DNA of 64,000 nt. Origin: Microvirga thermotolerans (GTDB lineage Bacteria > Pseudomonadota > Alphaproteobacteria > Rhizobiales > Beijerinckiaceae). The notes beneath the pieces were generated by a model. That model had not been told where the DNA came from. It was given only the letters and a program-made list of their open reading frames with translations, and did no database searches. The position numbers and the translations under genes were made by a program. The DNA is taken from assembly GCF_009363855.1 (NCBI RefSeq), contig NZ_CP045423.1:3440001-3504000 (forward strand). The letters are read 5' to 3'. Shown here piece after piece: positions 17,001 to 25,810 of the stretch. Within the stretch, counting starts at the first letter, position 1. Each line of letters begins with the position of its first letter.

Positions 17001-18695
17001 TCAGGCGGCCTGGACACCGGAGAGGAACTGATCGACCTCACGGCCTAGACCTTCGGAATGGCGGGCAAGCTCCTGAGCCGCCGCAAGGACCTGCGAGGCA
17101 GCCATGCCTGTCTCGCTGGCCCCCTGACGCACTTCTCCCATATTGCTCGTCACGAGTTCTGTCCCGCGCGCGGCCTCCTGCACGTTGCGCGAAATTTCCT
17201 GTGTCGCAGCACCCTGTTCTTCCATTGCCGCAGCGATGGACATGGAGATCTGCGACATCTCGGAAATGGTCCGGGCAATCTGCTGGATTGCCATGACAGC
17301 TTCCTCGGTCGCCTGCTGCACGGCGCTGATCTGGTGAGAAATTTCGTCAGTCGCTTTGGACGTCTGGTTTGCGAGCTCCTTGACTTCACTCGCCACGACA
17401 GCGAAACCCTTGCCGGCCTCACCTGCTCGGGCAGCCTCAATAGTCGCATTGAGGGCAAGAAGGTTCGTCTGCGATGCAATGTTATTGATCAGGGCAATGA
17501 CGTTTCCAATCTTTTCGGCCGAGGTTGCCAGAGTCTGAACGGTTTCATTCGTACGCTGCGCGTCAAGAACGGCCTTTTCGGCGATCTGAGACGACTGGGT
17601 AACCTGGCTTGCGATCTCACGAATTGAGATGGAAAGTTCTTCGGTGGCAGCTGCTACAGTCTGCACGTTGGAAAGGGTCTGCTCAGCCGCGCTTGCGGCA
17701 GTGACCGACTGACCGGTCGTACGGTCTGCAACGTGGGTCATCGACTGCGCCGTGGATTCCATCTGCGTCGCAGCGGCGGCGAGGCTCTGCGTGAGAGCAG
17801 ACACTTTCTGATCGAACTGCCTTGTGAGCTGGTCCAAGATCTGGGCACGACGCATCTTGGCGTTATTCTCAGCTTCCTGCTGCGCCGCGAGACGCCGCGC
17901 CTCTATGGCATTGTCCTTGAAAACCTGCAGTGCGCGGGCCAGCTGGCCGATCTCGTCTCCACGCTCAGTGCTGTCGACGACAACGGTGAGGTCGCCATCC
18001 GCAAGGCGCGACATGGATCCCGTCATGCGGGAGAGGGGCCGGACAATTCCGTAGAATACGATGGCCCCGAGAATAGCGAGAGCAAGCGATATCCCAATGG
18101 CAGCTGAGACTACGAGTATTGCAGACGTCCGGTCTGCCAGAGCGGAGGCCTCTTCACGCGACCGGTCGAGCCCCTTGGAGCTCGCATCGGCCAGCCCGGC
18201 AAGCTCCTCCATCACCTTAAGCCGGGCATTGCGTCCGTCTCCGTTCGAGATCTTCATGGCGGCGTCGTCCATGTAGCCCTTCAGCCCGTGAGCGACGCTC
18301 TGGTCGGCGAGCGCGAAATACGCCTGAATTGCGTTCGCGACGCTCTCATAAGCTCGACGGTCTTCCGAGGGTCCGAGGGACTTCATCAGATCCGCAAGCT
18401 GGTTTAAAGCTTCCTGCTTGGTCTCTTCGTACCGCTTGCCGTAGACACCACGCCCTTCGACGTTTCTGTCGCCAAGGATGCTCTTCTCCTCAATGGTGGC
18501 CTGGTTCACCTTCGAGTCGAGCGCCAGCACCATTCGCAGCCGCGCGGCATCGACATTGACCACCTGTTGCGTATCCGAGGCGAGACGATCCAGACCTGTC
18601 TTTGCAAGAACGATCAGACCGATGGCGATAGCGACGAAGATCGCGACCGGCAGGGCGATCTTCGTCATAACCCTCAGCTTGTTGAGAAGGCGCAT
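17001..18695 (-). CDS. mcp: Methyl-accepting chemotaxis protein
   Basis: The 564-residue receptor has an N-terminal membrane segment (about 12-32), a periplasmic helical sensor of about 155 residues, a second membrane segment (about 191-213), a HAMP domain with [20 protein letters not shown], and a long signalling coiled coil with the hairpin-tip region [20 protein letters not shown]. The ligand cannot be predicted. No C-terminal NWETF-type CheR tether is present. The ATG follows GGAG by six bases. It is the first gene of the chemotaxis operon, with the AT-rich upstream region discussed separately. Confidence 0.95.
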   Translation of the reverse strand: MRLLNKLRVMTKIALPVAIFVAIAIGLIVLAKTGLDRLASDTQQVVNVDAARLRMVLALDSKVNQATIEEKSILGDRNVEGRGVYGKRYEETKQEALNQLADLMKSLGPSEDRRAYESVANAIQAYFALADQSVAHGLKGYMDDAAMKISNGDGRNARLKVMEELAGLADASSKGLDRSREEASALADRTSAILVVSAAIGISLALAILGAIVFYGIVRPLSRMTGSMSRLADGDLTVVVDSTERGDEIGQLARALQVFKDNAIEARRLAAQQEAENNAKMRRAQILDQLTRQFDQKVSALTQSLAAAATQMESTAQSMTHVADRTTGQSVTAASAAEQTLSNVQTVAAATEELSISIREIASQVTQSSQIAEKAVLDAQRTNETVQTLATSAEKIGNVIALINNIASQTNLLALNATIEAARAGEAGKGFAVVASEVKELANQTSKATDEISHQISAVQQATEEAVMAIQQIARTISEMSQISMSIAAAMEEQGAATQEISRNVQEAARGTELVTSNMGEVRQGASETGMAASQVLAAAQELARHSEGLGREVDQFLSGVQAA

Positions 18696-19313
18696 CTCAG
18701 GCTCCGAAAGGCGAAATGGGCAATTTCAAGGCAAATAAATAAAGGTCGCGATCTCTATAAATAGTTAAGGTCAAAGCAGCTTTGACTTTATAAGCTTGAG
18801 ACGCAGACAAAGACACATTATTTCATCGATATGGCGCCTTTTTCCATGAACCGCCATTTACGTCATGCACGTGCAGAGATCTGAAACTTCGTCCGTCGCC
18901 GATCATCGCACGTCAATCGGTTGGGCGTTGAGGATTTTCGGCACCCGATTGCTCATGGCCTTCAAATAATCCGCCCGTCTTCAGACGTTGTCAGCGAAGC
19001 CGCTTATTTGCGCAGCTCAAGGCTCTGGCGAGCAACACCCCTATTGTTTGGGAGCAACAGTTGGGTGGAAGCGGCGAGGGATGGGGGTGGGGGCCGCCTT
19101 TGCCGTTGACGCAAGGACGGGCAACCGGCATTTATCAATAATCCTACTGATTCGGAGGGGCGACGCGGACCAACAAAGCACACGCGCTCACGATCCGTAG
19201 TAAAAAGTATAAGTTAAGAAGTAGTTGCCCAGGCGCTGACCGCCAGCAACTCGCGATCCTCATCGCGCGTACCTGCGTTCGACTACAACTTGATAGGCCG
19301 GGGGGCTTACATC
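18696..19313. other. 618-base divergent intergenic region between mcp and ftcR, no gene seen
   Basis: No credible coding frame was found. The mcp side (about 18720-18800) is AT-rich and carries a 17-base palindrome. The ftcR side holds an inverted repeat AGTTGC/GCAACT at 19223-19251 about 60 bases before the ftcR ATG, and TTAAGAAGTAGTTGC, which is at best half of a CtrA-type TTAA-N7-TTAA site. No copy of the flagellar box was seen here. Confidence 0.6.
18770..18786. promoter_or_regulatory. 17-base perfect palindrome upstream of mcp
   Basis: The sequence GTCAAAGCAGCTTTGAC has two 8-base arms around one central A. It lies 75 bases upstream of the mcp start inside an AT-rich stretch, where an operator for a dimeric regulator would be expected. 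There is no direct evidence for binding. Confidence 0.35.
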
Positions 19314-19988
19314 ATGTACATCGTCGTCGACGAACGACAGATGGTGACGGCTGCGTACGTCGCCGGGTTCCATCGGGAAGGCGTCTCCTCGCTCGGGCTC
19401 TACGCCGGCGAGTTCAAGGAATGGCTCAACGCCGCCTCCAGCGCCGACCTCGACGCCGTCCAGGGCTTCCTGCTCGGCGAGTTCCAGGAGCGCATCGCCT
19501 GCGCCGAAGCCATCCGCCGCCACTCCCGCGCCCCCATCATCGCCCTGAGCGAGATCCGCTCCCTCGAGCAGACCCTGGAGCTCTTCACCGCCAAGTTCGA
19601 CGACGTGGTGCGCAAGCCCGTCCACGTGCGCGAGATCCTCGCCCGCTCCGAGGCGATCTGGCGGCGCGTCAACGCCGCCGCCCAGACCGCCCCGGCCGCG
19701 CCCGAGCGCCTGAAGGTGTACTTCGACGGGCGCGACCCGGAGATCGACGGCGTCAGCCTGCCCCTGCCCCGCCGCGAGCGGCACATTCTCGAGTACCTGG
19801 TGCGCAACCGCGGCCGCCGCCTGACCAAGACCCAGATCTTCAACGCCATCTACGGCATCTATTCCAACGACGTCGAGGAGAGCGTCATCGAGGGCCATGT
19901 CAGCAAGCTGCGCAAGAAGCTGCGCGCCCGCCTCGGATACGATCCCATCGAAGCCAAACGTTACATCGGATACACCTTCGTCGGCTGA
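19314..19988 (+). CDS. ftcR: Flagellar transcriptional regulator FtcR
   Basis: The 224-residue OmpR-type protein has a receiver-like N-terminal domain with KFDDVVRKPVHVREILARS, matching Brucella FtcR and Sinorhizobium Rem as I know them, and a C-terminal winged helix (RRERHILEYLVRNRGRRLTK, then VSKLRKKLR and IGYTFVG). FtcR/Rem are master activators of flagellar genes. The expected phosphoacceptor Asp is not evident, so phosphorylation may not control it. The ATG at 19314 fits the conserved start IVVDER and follows GGGGGG. Third codon positions are almost all G or C, unlike the surrounding flagellar genes. Confidence 0.92.
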   Translation: MYIVVDERQMVTAAYVAGFHREGVSSLGLYAGEFKEWLNAASSADLDAVQGFLLGEFQERIACAEAIRRHSRAPIIALSEIRSLEQTLELFTAKFDDVVRKPVHVREILARSEAIWRRVNAAAQTAPAAPERLKVYFDGRDPEIDGVSLPLPRRERHILEYLVRNRGRRLTKTQIFNAIYGIYSNDVEESVIEGHVSKLRKKLRARLGYDPIEAKRYIGYTFVG

Positions 19989-20031
19989 ACCAATACCCTC
20001 ACCACAACATCCAGTACCAGCTCAAAAAAAT

Positions 20032-20048
20032 AAGCCGCGCTGCGGCTC
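20032..20048 (-). terminator. Possible minus-strand intrinsic terminator
   Basis: The stem AGCCGC/GCGGCT with a three-base loop is followed, in minus-strand reading, by TATTTTTTT. It therefore points towards transcripts coming from the right (the transglycosylase gene), and would stop antisense transcription before ftcR. In plus reading there is no T-run. Confidence 0.4.
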
Positions 20049-20050
20049 TA

Positions 20051-20767
20051 ATGGCGACCCAGAGGAAACGACGAACACCACATCTGATGCTGCGAACCAT
20101 TGCCACCATCATATGCTGCCATGTCGTCCTTTCGGGCTGCGCAGTAACGGACGATCCTTATCCCTCCAGCCCTTGGAGCCGAGGAAGATATCTGAATCCA
20201 TCGCTTTCGCTGTATTCGAGCCCCTGGAATGCACCGATCCCGGAGCCCGCAGAGCCTCCGCCTGTATTCCTGTCGCCCTCACATCATAAAACCGTAGCAC
20301 CGGAGCCTCTCGAACCTATCGGCCCCTGGGCATCCCGCCAAGCAGCGGTGTCGGATCATCGAGATATCGCCGACAAGTCGGCAGAGGCGCTCGAATCCCC
20401 TCCTCCTCCACAAGACCCTCCTCACGCGGCCGAACAGAGGACCGATACCCTAGCTCATACCCGGCAAGACCTTGCGCCTGCGCAGCAGAGCGGAACCGTT
20501 TCCTCCCTCTCAGGGCGCTGGACCATGAAGATCGGAAAGGACGCCTGCCAGCTTCACTTGTCGACGTCATCGACGCTCGATCTTTACAAAGCCTCCAGCA
20601 GCAACTGCGCAGAGAGCGCCTTGCGTGAGATCAATACCTGGAATGTCCGGGCCGATGATCTCGAGCTTTACGCGAAAGGGCGTCTCGTAGCTCGTCTTCA
20701 ACGAAGTGGCTCGGCGTACGCTGGCATGATCGAGGGCAAAGGGATCCCGGTCCTCATATCGCGGTAG
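20051..20767 (+). CDS. Lipoprotein with C-terminal Inh (AprI/Omp19-like) domain
   Basis: The 238-residue protein begins with a basic region, a hydrophobic stretch and the lipobox LSGC, so it is a predicted outer-membrane or periplasmic lipoprotein. Residues about 50-140 are rich in Pro and Ser and look disordered. The last 85 residues, from SGRWTMKIGKDACQLHLS to the end, match the beta-barrel protease-inhibitor Inh domain found in Brucella Omp19. A second possible start is the ATG at 20087, which gives a compact 17-residue signal; neither start has a good ribosome site. It lies 62 bases after ftcR. Confidence 0.75.
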   Translation: MATQRKRRTPHLMLRTIATIICCHVVLSGCAVTDDPYPSSPWSRGRYLNPSLSLYSSPWNAPIPEPAEPPPVFLSPSHHKTVAPEPLEPIGPWASRQAAVSDHRDIADKSAEALESPPPPQDPPHAAEQRTDTLAHTRQDLAPAQQSGTVSSLSGRWTMKIGKDACQLHLSTSSTLDLYKASSSNCAESALREINTWNVRADDLELYAKGRLVARLQRSGSAYAGMIEGKGIPVLISR

Positions 20768-20953
20768 CCTCTATTGCTTCGTGGAGCAACAGAGCCAGTC
20801 GTAGCGGCTTGCAAGCCGGTGAAGCGCAAACCGCTTCGAAGGCATTTGCTTTCTGCATTCTCTGACGGAGGCAAAGGCCCGCGGCAGCACCCTGAAGAGC
20901 TGCGCCGTTGAAGCTGATTTTCAGCCTTTCCCGCGAGGGCTCTTGTACTCACC

Positions 20954-21520
20954 TCACTGGCAGAACGACTTGGCGGCAGGTGTCCATTGGCCGAACCCCG
21001 TCGCGACCATGTTCGACATGACGCGACAGACATATTGCTTCTGGGCTGGATCATTATTGGGGCCCGCATGGTAGCGAGCGATCGCCATCGTCCAGCTGCC
21101 CTCTCGCATGTGTAACTGCTTCAGATACTGCGCTGCGTACTCCACATTCTCGCGTGGGCTCAGCATGCTCTCGACCGAACTGAACCGCTCCCTGTGATAG
21201 TAATGATTGATCTGCATGCATCCGAGATCGATGAGTTTCGCTCCAGAGCGGCGAGCCTCCTCGAATCGCTGAATCGCATCGCTGATGCTCTGGGCAAAAT
21301 AGGCTCGCCCTTCGATGTTCATGGCATATGGCTGAAGCGACCCACGATTTCCGGTCTCGGCAAGCCCCACCGCATACAGCATTCCAAGAGGAACTCCATG
21401 CTTCGACGCCGCTCGCAGCATCTCCCGCTCGCAGGCATTGGTGTTGGCCGTTGCAGCAGACGCACCGCTAAAGATAGATCCCAGAAGCAGCGTGACCGCC
21501 ACCACCTTCACGTTCGGCAT
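20954..21520 (-). CDS. Flagellar-cluster lytic transglycosylase (SLT domain)
   Basis: The 188-residue secreted protein has a signal peptide ending near SGASA and a lysozyme-like SLT domain; the likely catalytic Glu is E55 in AVGLAETGN. Conserved motifs MQINHYYH and AIARYHAGPNN follow. It should cut peptidoglycan so that the rod can pass, replacing the muramidase domain of FlgJ. The gene starts inside the end of fliK (53-base overlap), the same neighbour as in rhizobial motility clusters. Confidence 0.9.
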   Translation of the reverse strand: MPNVKVVAVTLLLGSIFSGASAATANTNACEREMLRAASKHGVPLGMLYAVGLAETGNRGSLQPYAMNIEGRAYFAQSISDAIQRFEEARRSGAKLIDLGCMQINHYYHRERFSSVESMLSPRENVEYAAQYLKQLHMREGSWTMAIARYHAGPNNDPAQKQYVCRVMSNMVATGFGQWTPAAKSFCQ

Positions 21521-22769
21521 TGCCCCTCACCTGTAGACTTGTCTCACCCTGTTCAGAAAGAGAACGCCTGGATCCGTCGTGCTGCCCTGACTGTCCCTGC
21601 TGAAAGCCGTTGGATTGCGGTTGCGTGTTCCAGGGCTCGCCCTGCCGGATCGAACTCTCCTGTTGTGCGGGGTCCACCCGCATCACATGGATCGTGACGA
21701 GGTCTGCCCGATACCCCGATGTCCGCAAGAGACCGGAGAGCTTGTCGACATCTCTGCGCAGGATGTCGGCGGTCTCCTCGCTCGGCGTGTGGATCTCCAT
21801 CTCCAGTTGATCGTTCGACAACCGCATCTTGACCGTAACGACACCGAGCTCAACCGGATGAAGCTGGATGCTCAGCACCCGAAGGACCCCTTCCGAAGGT
21901 TTCAGCACGATAGAGGGCGATGCGGCGATAGCGCTGCTCGAATGTACTTCCGGCTCGACTGCGGTATCCGTAAGCTTGCTAGAAACAGCGTCGGCAACCT
22001 GCTGGTAGACCGACACCCCCGAGATACGTTCACTATCGCCGGAGGCAATCTCCATAGTCGCAGAATCAGGCTTCGCGCCGCTGCCGACGGCCCGTGTCAA
22101 CAGGGTGTCCGCCTCGGAGGCCTCAGCAATGCCAGAAGAAGCTGCTCCCGTCAGGGAGACGCCGATGCCGCGGGTATCAATGCCAGCCCTACCAGTGGTG
22201 TTATGCTTCCCCGTTTCAGGGGAAAGAGCGCTCGGAAGAACGGGCTTGAAATGGGCCTCCTGATGGAGGACCTTGGCCTTGAAGCCAGCCCCCCCCTGAA
22301 GATCCGGCATTTCACTGGCTGTCCACTCATCGTTGAGGAGCATGCTCCGGGAAGGTCCGGAGCCAGGATCCGCAGTCGACCTAGCGCCTCCAGCATCCGT
22401 CGCAGCAGAGCGGACCTGACCAACGAATGGGAGCAGGAACTGGACGAGCGAGTGGGGATCGCTCTGTCCAGACACGGGCGAAGGTTCAGATGATGTACTC
22501 CGATCCCTTAGCGCCTCCCCCTTGCTGTCGACGATGCTTTCCGGATCGAGATCGCCCCTCTCCTGACCTCCGTCAGGGGGGAGGCCGCCCTTGGAAAAGG
22601 TTTCTGCACTGTTCTTCGCCGATAGAGAGTCGAGAAGTCCATTGAAGCTCGGCTCTTGAGAGAGAGCAGAACCATTGCTTACCCCATTCGCGTCGGAAGC
22701 CGCTCCTCTCTGAGACTGGGCTTCCGGACGTGAAACTGCATTCGGAGTGAGGAATTCAAGAATATTCAT
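21468..22769 (-). CDS. fliK: Flagellar hook-length control protein FliK
   Basis: The 433-residue protein has a long low-complexity N-terminal region rich in Ser, Gly and Pro, and a C-terminal hook-length domain with IQLHPVELGVVTVKMRLSND and LSGLLRTSGYRADLVTI. FliK is a secreted molecular ruler that signals FlhB to switch from hook to filament export. The ATG overlaps the motC stop in ATGA, so it is translated with motC. The rhizobial equivalent was once called MotD. Confidence 0.9.
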   Translation of the reverse strand: MNILEFLTPNAVSRPEAQSQRGAASDANGVSNGSALSQEPSFNGLLDSLSAKNSAETFSKGGLPPDGGQERGDLDPESIVDSKGEALRDRSTSSEPSPVSGQSDPHSLVQFLLPFVGQVRSAATDAGGARSTADPGSGPSRSMLLNDEWTASEMPDLQGGAGFKAKVLHQEAHFKPVLPSALSPETGKHNTTGRAGIDTRGIGVSLTGAASSGIAEASEADTLLTRAVGSGAKPDSATMEIASGDSERISGVSVYQQVADAVSSKLTDTAVEPEVHSSSAIAASPSIVLKPSEGVLRVLSIQLHPVELGVVTVKMRLSNDQLEMEIHTPSEETADILRRDVDKLSGLLRTSGYRADLVTIHVMRVDPAQQESSIRQGEPWNTQPQSNGFQQGQSGQHDGSRRSLSEQGETSLQVRGNAEREGGGGHAASGIYL

Positions 22770-23980
22770 CGACTCTCCCTCCGAACAATTTTGTCGATCT
22801 GCCCGAGAACTTCCTGGGCCCGCGAAATGGTGGGTGTGGGCCGCTGCAGAGGAGCCGCTGTGTTGGCTTCCGGCACGGCCGCAGGCGTGATCGCTTTCGC
22901 AGACGATGCCTCTGTCGGGCTCTCGCGAATGAACTTTGCCATTGCCAAGGCGGAGTCCAGAAGACCGACATCCGCAGTTTCCAGAACGGAGCGATCGATA
23001 GATCTGAGTTGCCGCGCCGCTTCATCAAACCCTTGAGATGTCACGATCATGGCCGCTGCCCGATAGAGAGTTGCTCTGACGGCGCTCACCTTGTCCTGTG
23101 CCGCCAGTTCATATGCCTTGTTGGCAGCGAGAATAGCGGCTTTTGTCTGCCCTTGAATGACCGCCGCGCGCGCAACGAGAAGGTAAAGCTCGAGTTGACC
23201 GGCAGGCTCCAACTCGCTCAATACGGCAACCAGCCGGGAGAAGTAATCCGGGTCCTTTGTAAACTCGAGCCGCGTCAATGCTGCCGCGAAGCGCTGACGA
23301 AAATTCCCGGCATAGACGGAATAGCGGAAACGCCTCAGATATTGGCGGGACAACAAGTCGAATTTTTTCGTATCGCCGGTTTGGCTCAGCACGAGGATTT
23401 CCCGCCTCAGCGCCGCTTCTTCTACAAGCGTTCCTGGCAACTGCAGACGCGCATAATCGAGGAGTTCGACTGACTTCGCCGGGTCATCCCGCACATTGAG
23501 TGCGGCCTGAACGAGAGCGACTTGTCCAGACAATGTAATGGGCAGTTCTCGCGGATTGACGCCGCCCAAGAGCTTCTGCGCTTCCTCCTCACGTCCCTCG
23601 ACATAAGCAAGAGATCCACGAACCAGGACGTCGTCTGCTGCACCGAGGTGACCAGCAGCAAGGATTCGCCGGAGGATATCCGGCTTCCCTCCACTGAGCA
23701 CATATACCACCGCAGCCTGGACGTTTCGCGGTGATTGCCACACGGAATCGTCCATTGTCGTCAGTTTCTCGTCGAGGCGCGTCAACAGAACGCGCTGCGC
23801 CACGTGAGCATTCGTCGATCCTGAAGCGATCTGATCCTGCAAAGTCTGGAGGGTTCTCACCAGGTGGACGGGAGAAAGATTTCCCTCGTCCGTTCCACTA
23901 CGCTGCTGAGCGATACCATCAGCCGGCAGCGCCAGCAGGCAGCCGGATAGGGCGAGGGTCAGGCGCAGACGTCTAGCCAC
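22766..23980 (-). CDS. motC: Motility protein MotC
   Basis: The 404-residue protein has an N-terminal signal peptide ending about PADGIAQ and a helical, TPR-like body, which fits MotC, the periplasmic partner of MotB in rhizobia. It is thought to stabilise or open the stator channel. The start is a GTG with GAGG six bases upstream; it overlaps the motB end by eight bases. fliK overlaps its stop. Confidence 0.9.
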   Translation of the reverse strand: MARRLRLTLALSGCLLALPADGIAQQRSGTDEGNLSPVHLVRTLQTLQDQIASGSTNAHVAQRVLLTRLDEKLTTMDDSVWQSPRNVQAAVVYVLSGGKPDILRRILAAGHLGAADDVLVRGSLAYVEGREEEAQKLLGGVNPRELPITLSGQVALVQAALNVRDDPAKSVELLDYARLQLPGTLVEEAALRREILVLSQTGDTKKFDLLSRQYLRRFRYSVYAGNFRQRFAAALTRLEFTKDPDYFSRLVAVLSELEPAGQLELYLLVARAAVIQGQTKAAILAANKAYELAAQDKVSAVRATLYRAAAMIVTSQGFDEAARQLRSIDRSVLETADVGLLDSALAMAKFIRESPTEASSAKAITPAAVPEANTAAPLQRPTPTISRAQEVLGQIDKIVRRESR

Positions 23981-25184
23981 TCCGGTCCTCCCGCATCAGA
24001 ATCTCGATTCTCCGGTTCTCTGCTGCATTGGGATCCGACGGGTTCTTCAAGTTTCGATCTGCGTGCCCTTCCACCCGTTCGATGCGCGCCTCATCGACAC
24101 CGCCTCGTATCAGCATATAGGCCGCCATGTGCGCGCGCGCCGTCGAAAGCCGCCAGTTGTCGTATGTGTCCGACTTGAACGGACGCCCGTCCGTGTGACC
24201 GCGGATGATAATTCGTCCTGGACGACTGCTGATGACCTTAGCAAGTCTTTCCATTGCCCGAACGACGTTCGGCCGGGGCTCTGCCGAGCCAACGGCAAAC
24301 ATACTGAAATTCATATCGTCCGTGATGCTGATGAGGATTCCTTCCCCCGTCCGCCGCACATCGACCTTTGGCATTGGGCTGGACGTTTTCGGGGATTTAA
24401 GGGCGCCCTCGACTTCGGTTCGAATTTCCGCCTCGGCCCGATCTTCCTTACTCTCCTGCTGTGCGAGAACCTCATTGGTGGGTGTTGCCTTCTCAGCCGC
24501 AGCCACGCTGACAGGCTTGTTCTTTTCCAAGGCCCTTGTACCTGTCTGCGCTTTGGACGATACGGCCAATGCATCGATAGCACCTTCTTCGGGGGCTGGC
24601 GCCACGGTGCCCGGCGCGCCCGGCGTCTTCGTTCTTGCCTTCGGCAGCGGTGCAACCTGCCAATAGAGAGGGTCGAAGGGATCGCGATAAGCCTCCCCTC
24701 CACTCATTCCCGGGTCCCCCGACTCGCCGAGCGGCACGTCCGCGCCGGGAGTATCCTGCGGCTGTCCCTGCTCGCTCTCCGTGGCAAGCTTGGCAAGAAC
24801 GGCATAAGGATCCTGGAACAGCGCCCCCTCGTTGAATCGGGCCTTTGGACTCTGAGGAGAACGACCGCCTTTCTCCTCTGCACTTCCCTTATTCGCCGTT
24901 GTCTTGCTGCTTCCCTCCCTGGTCTCATGAGAGTCGTTTTTAGGGTCGTTGAGGCCCTTACGATCCGTCGTACTCTCTGCGAGCTTCAGCGGGTTGAAGT
25001 AATTGGATATTGTTGACCTTGTTTCATTGTCCGTAACGCTGATCAGCCACATCACGAGGAAAAAGGCCATCATCGCCGTCATGAAGTCGGCATGCGCGAT
25101 TTTCCACACGCCGCCCTTGTGCTGCTCCTCCTCCGCCTCGTACCTGCGGACAATAATGATCTCCTGCTTGTCCGGGTCTGGCAT
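23973..25184 (-). CDS. motB: Flagellar stator protein MotB (long form)
   Basis: The 403-residue protein has one membrane helix with the proton-carrying Asp in HADFMTAMMAFFLVMW (D33 with this start), a long Ser/Pro/Lys-rich linker of about 180 residues, and an OmpA-like peptidoglycan-binding domain with IIIRGHTDGRPF and RIERVEGHADRN. It is about 90 residues longer than the enterobacterial protein, mostly in the linker, which is where MotC would bind. The ATG at 25184 has AAGGA six bases upstream; an in-frame TTG lies six bases earlier. Confidence 0.95.
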   Translation of the reverse strand: MPDPDKQEIIIVRRYEAEEEQHKGGVWKIAHADFMTAMMAFFLVMWLISVTDNETRSTISNYFNPLKLAESTTDRKGLNDPKNDSHETREGSSKTTANKGSAEEKGGRSPQSPKARFNEGALFQDPYAVLAKLATESEQGQPQDTPGADVPLGESGDPGMSGGEAYRDPFDPLYWQVAPLPKARTKTPGAPGTVAPAPEEGAIDALAVSSKAQTGTRALEKNKPVSVAAAEKATPTNEVLAQQESKEDRAEAEIRTEVEGALKSPKTSSPMPKVDVRRTGEGILISITDDMNFSMFAVGSAEPRPNVVRAMERLAKVISSRPGRIIIRGHTDGRPFKSDTYDNWRLSTARAHMAAYMLIRGGVDEARIERVEGHADRNLKNPSDPNAAENRRIEILMREDRSG

Positions 25185-25186
25185 AC

Positions 25187-25810
25187 TCAATCCTTACCTG
25201 CAGCATCGCTCAGCCGATTGACCCAAGCGTTCAGACGCGTCTCGACGATCGTCTCATCCACGGCGATCCTGACATCCGGCCCTGGACCGAACAGGAACTC
25301 TACGTTCTCATTGCGAGAGTCGATTGCGCTCTTGAGTTCCAGGAGAAGATCCTCAGGCCCGACGATCGTTATGGGCCGGCCCGCTCCCCGAGAAATCAGC
25401 GCTTCGAGGATCTCGGAAAGCTCCCGCAGAGCACCGGTCCGAAGCGCCTCACCCAAGAACGGCACAAGAAGCCTCACCATTCTGTCGCTGATCCGCTCCT
25501 CAAGATCCCTGAGACCTCTCGCCAGACTTTCGGAGAGCACCTCGGCCTGCTCGCGGGCCCATACATTTCGCTCCTGTCGAAGGCGCTCCTCGGCAGAGGC
25601 TTTCTCGGAAGCCAAGGCCGCTTCGAGAGTTTGCCGTGCGGAGTGCCTTTCTTCCTCGCGTGCCCGTCGCACGGCATCCTGAATGCGCTGCGCCGTGTCA
25701 TCCGGTTCGTCCTCTATGTCAACCGTGACAGAGGCAGGACCGTTTGTCTTCGCCGTATCGGGCACATCAAGGCGAAAATCCATGAGGAAGTCAGCGACTG
25801 GGATAGCCAT
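25187..25810 (-). CDS. fliH: Probable FliH-like flagellar export regulator
   Basis: The 207-residue protein has an acidic N-terminus, a charged coiled coil (about residues 40-100) and a C-terminal alpha/beta segment with GPEDLLLELKSAI and AVDETIVETRLNAWV, which resembles FliH/YscL. FliH holds the FliI ATPase at the export gate. The ATG overlaps the fliF stop in TGATG. Sequence similarity to classical FliH is low, so the name rests on architecture and position between fliF and motB. Confidence 0.7.
   Translation of the reverse strand: MAIPVADFLMDFRLDVPDTAKTNGPASVTVDIEDEPDDTAQRIQDAVRRAREEERHSARQTLEAALASEKASAEERLRQERNVWAREQAEVLSESLARGLRDLEERISDRMVRLLVPFLGEALRTGALRELSEILEALISRGAGRPITIVGPEDLLLELKSAIDSRNENVEFLFGPGPDVRIAVDETIVETRLNAWVNRLSDAAGKD

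Noticed and set aside
19421-20050. Upstream extension of the lipoprotein frame through ftcR, which would give a 448-residue protein
   Set aside because: The extension is Arg/Pro-rich shadow sequence of ftcR; the lipobox signal peptide marks the true N-terminus after 20050.
20806-20817. Palindrome GGCTTGCAAGCC, partly like the flagellar box
   Set aside because: It lies between the 3' ends of two convergent genes and does not match the full 15-base pattern.
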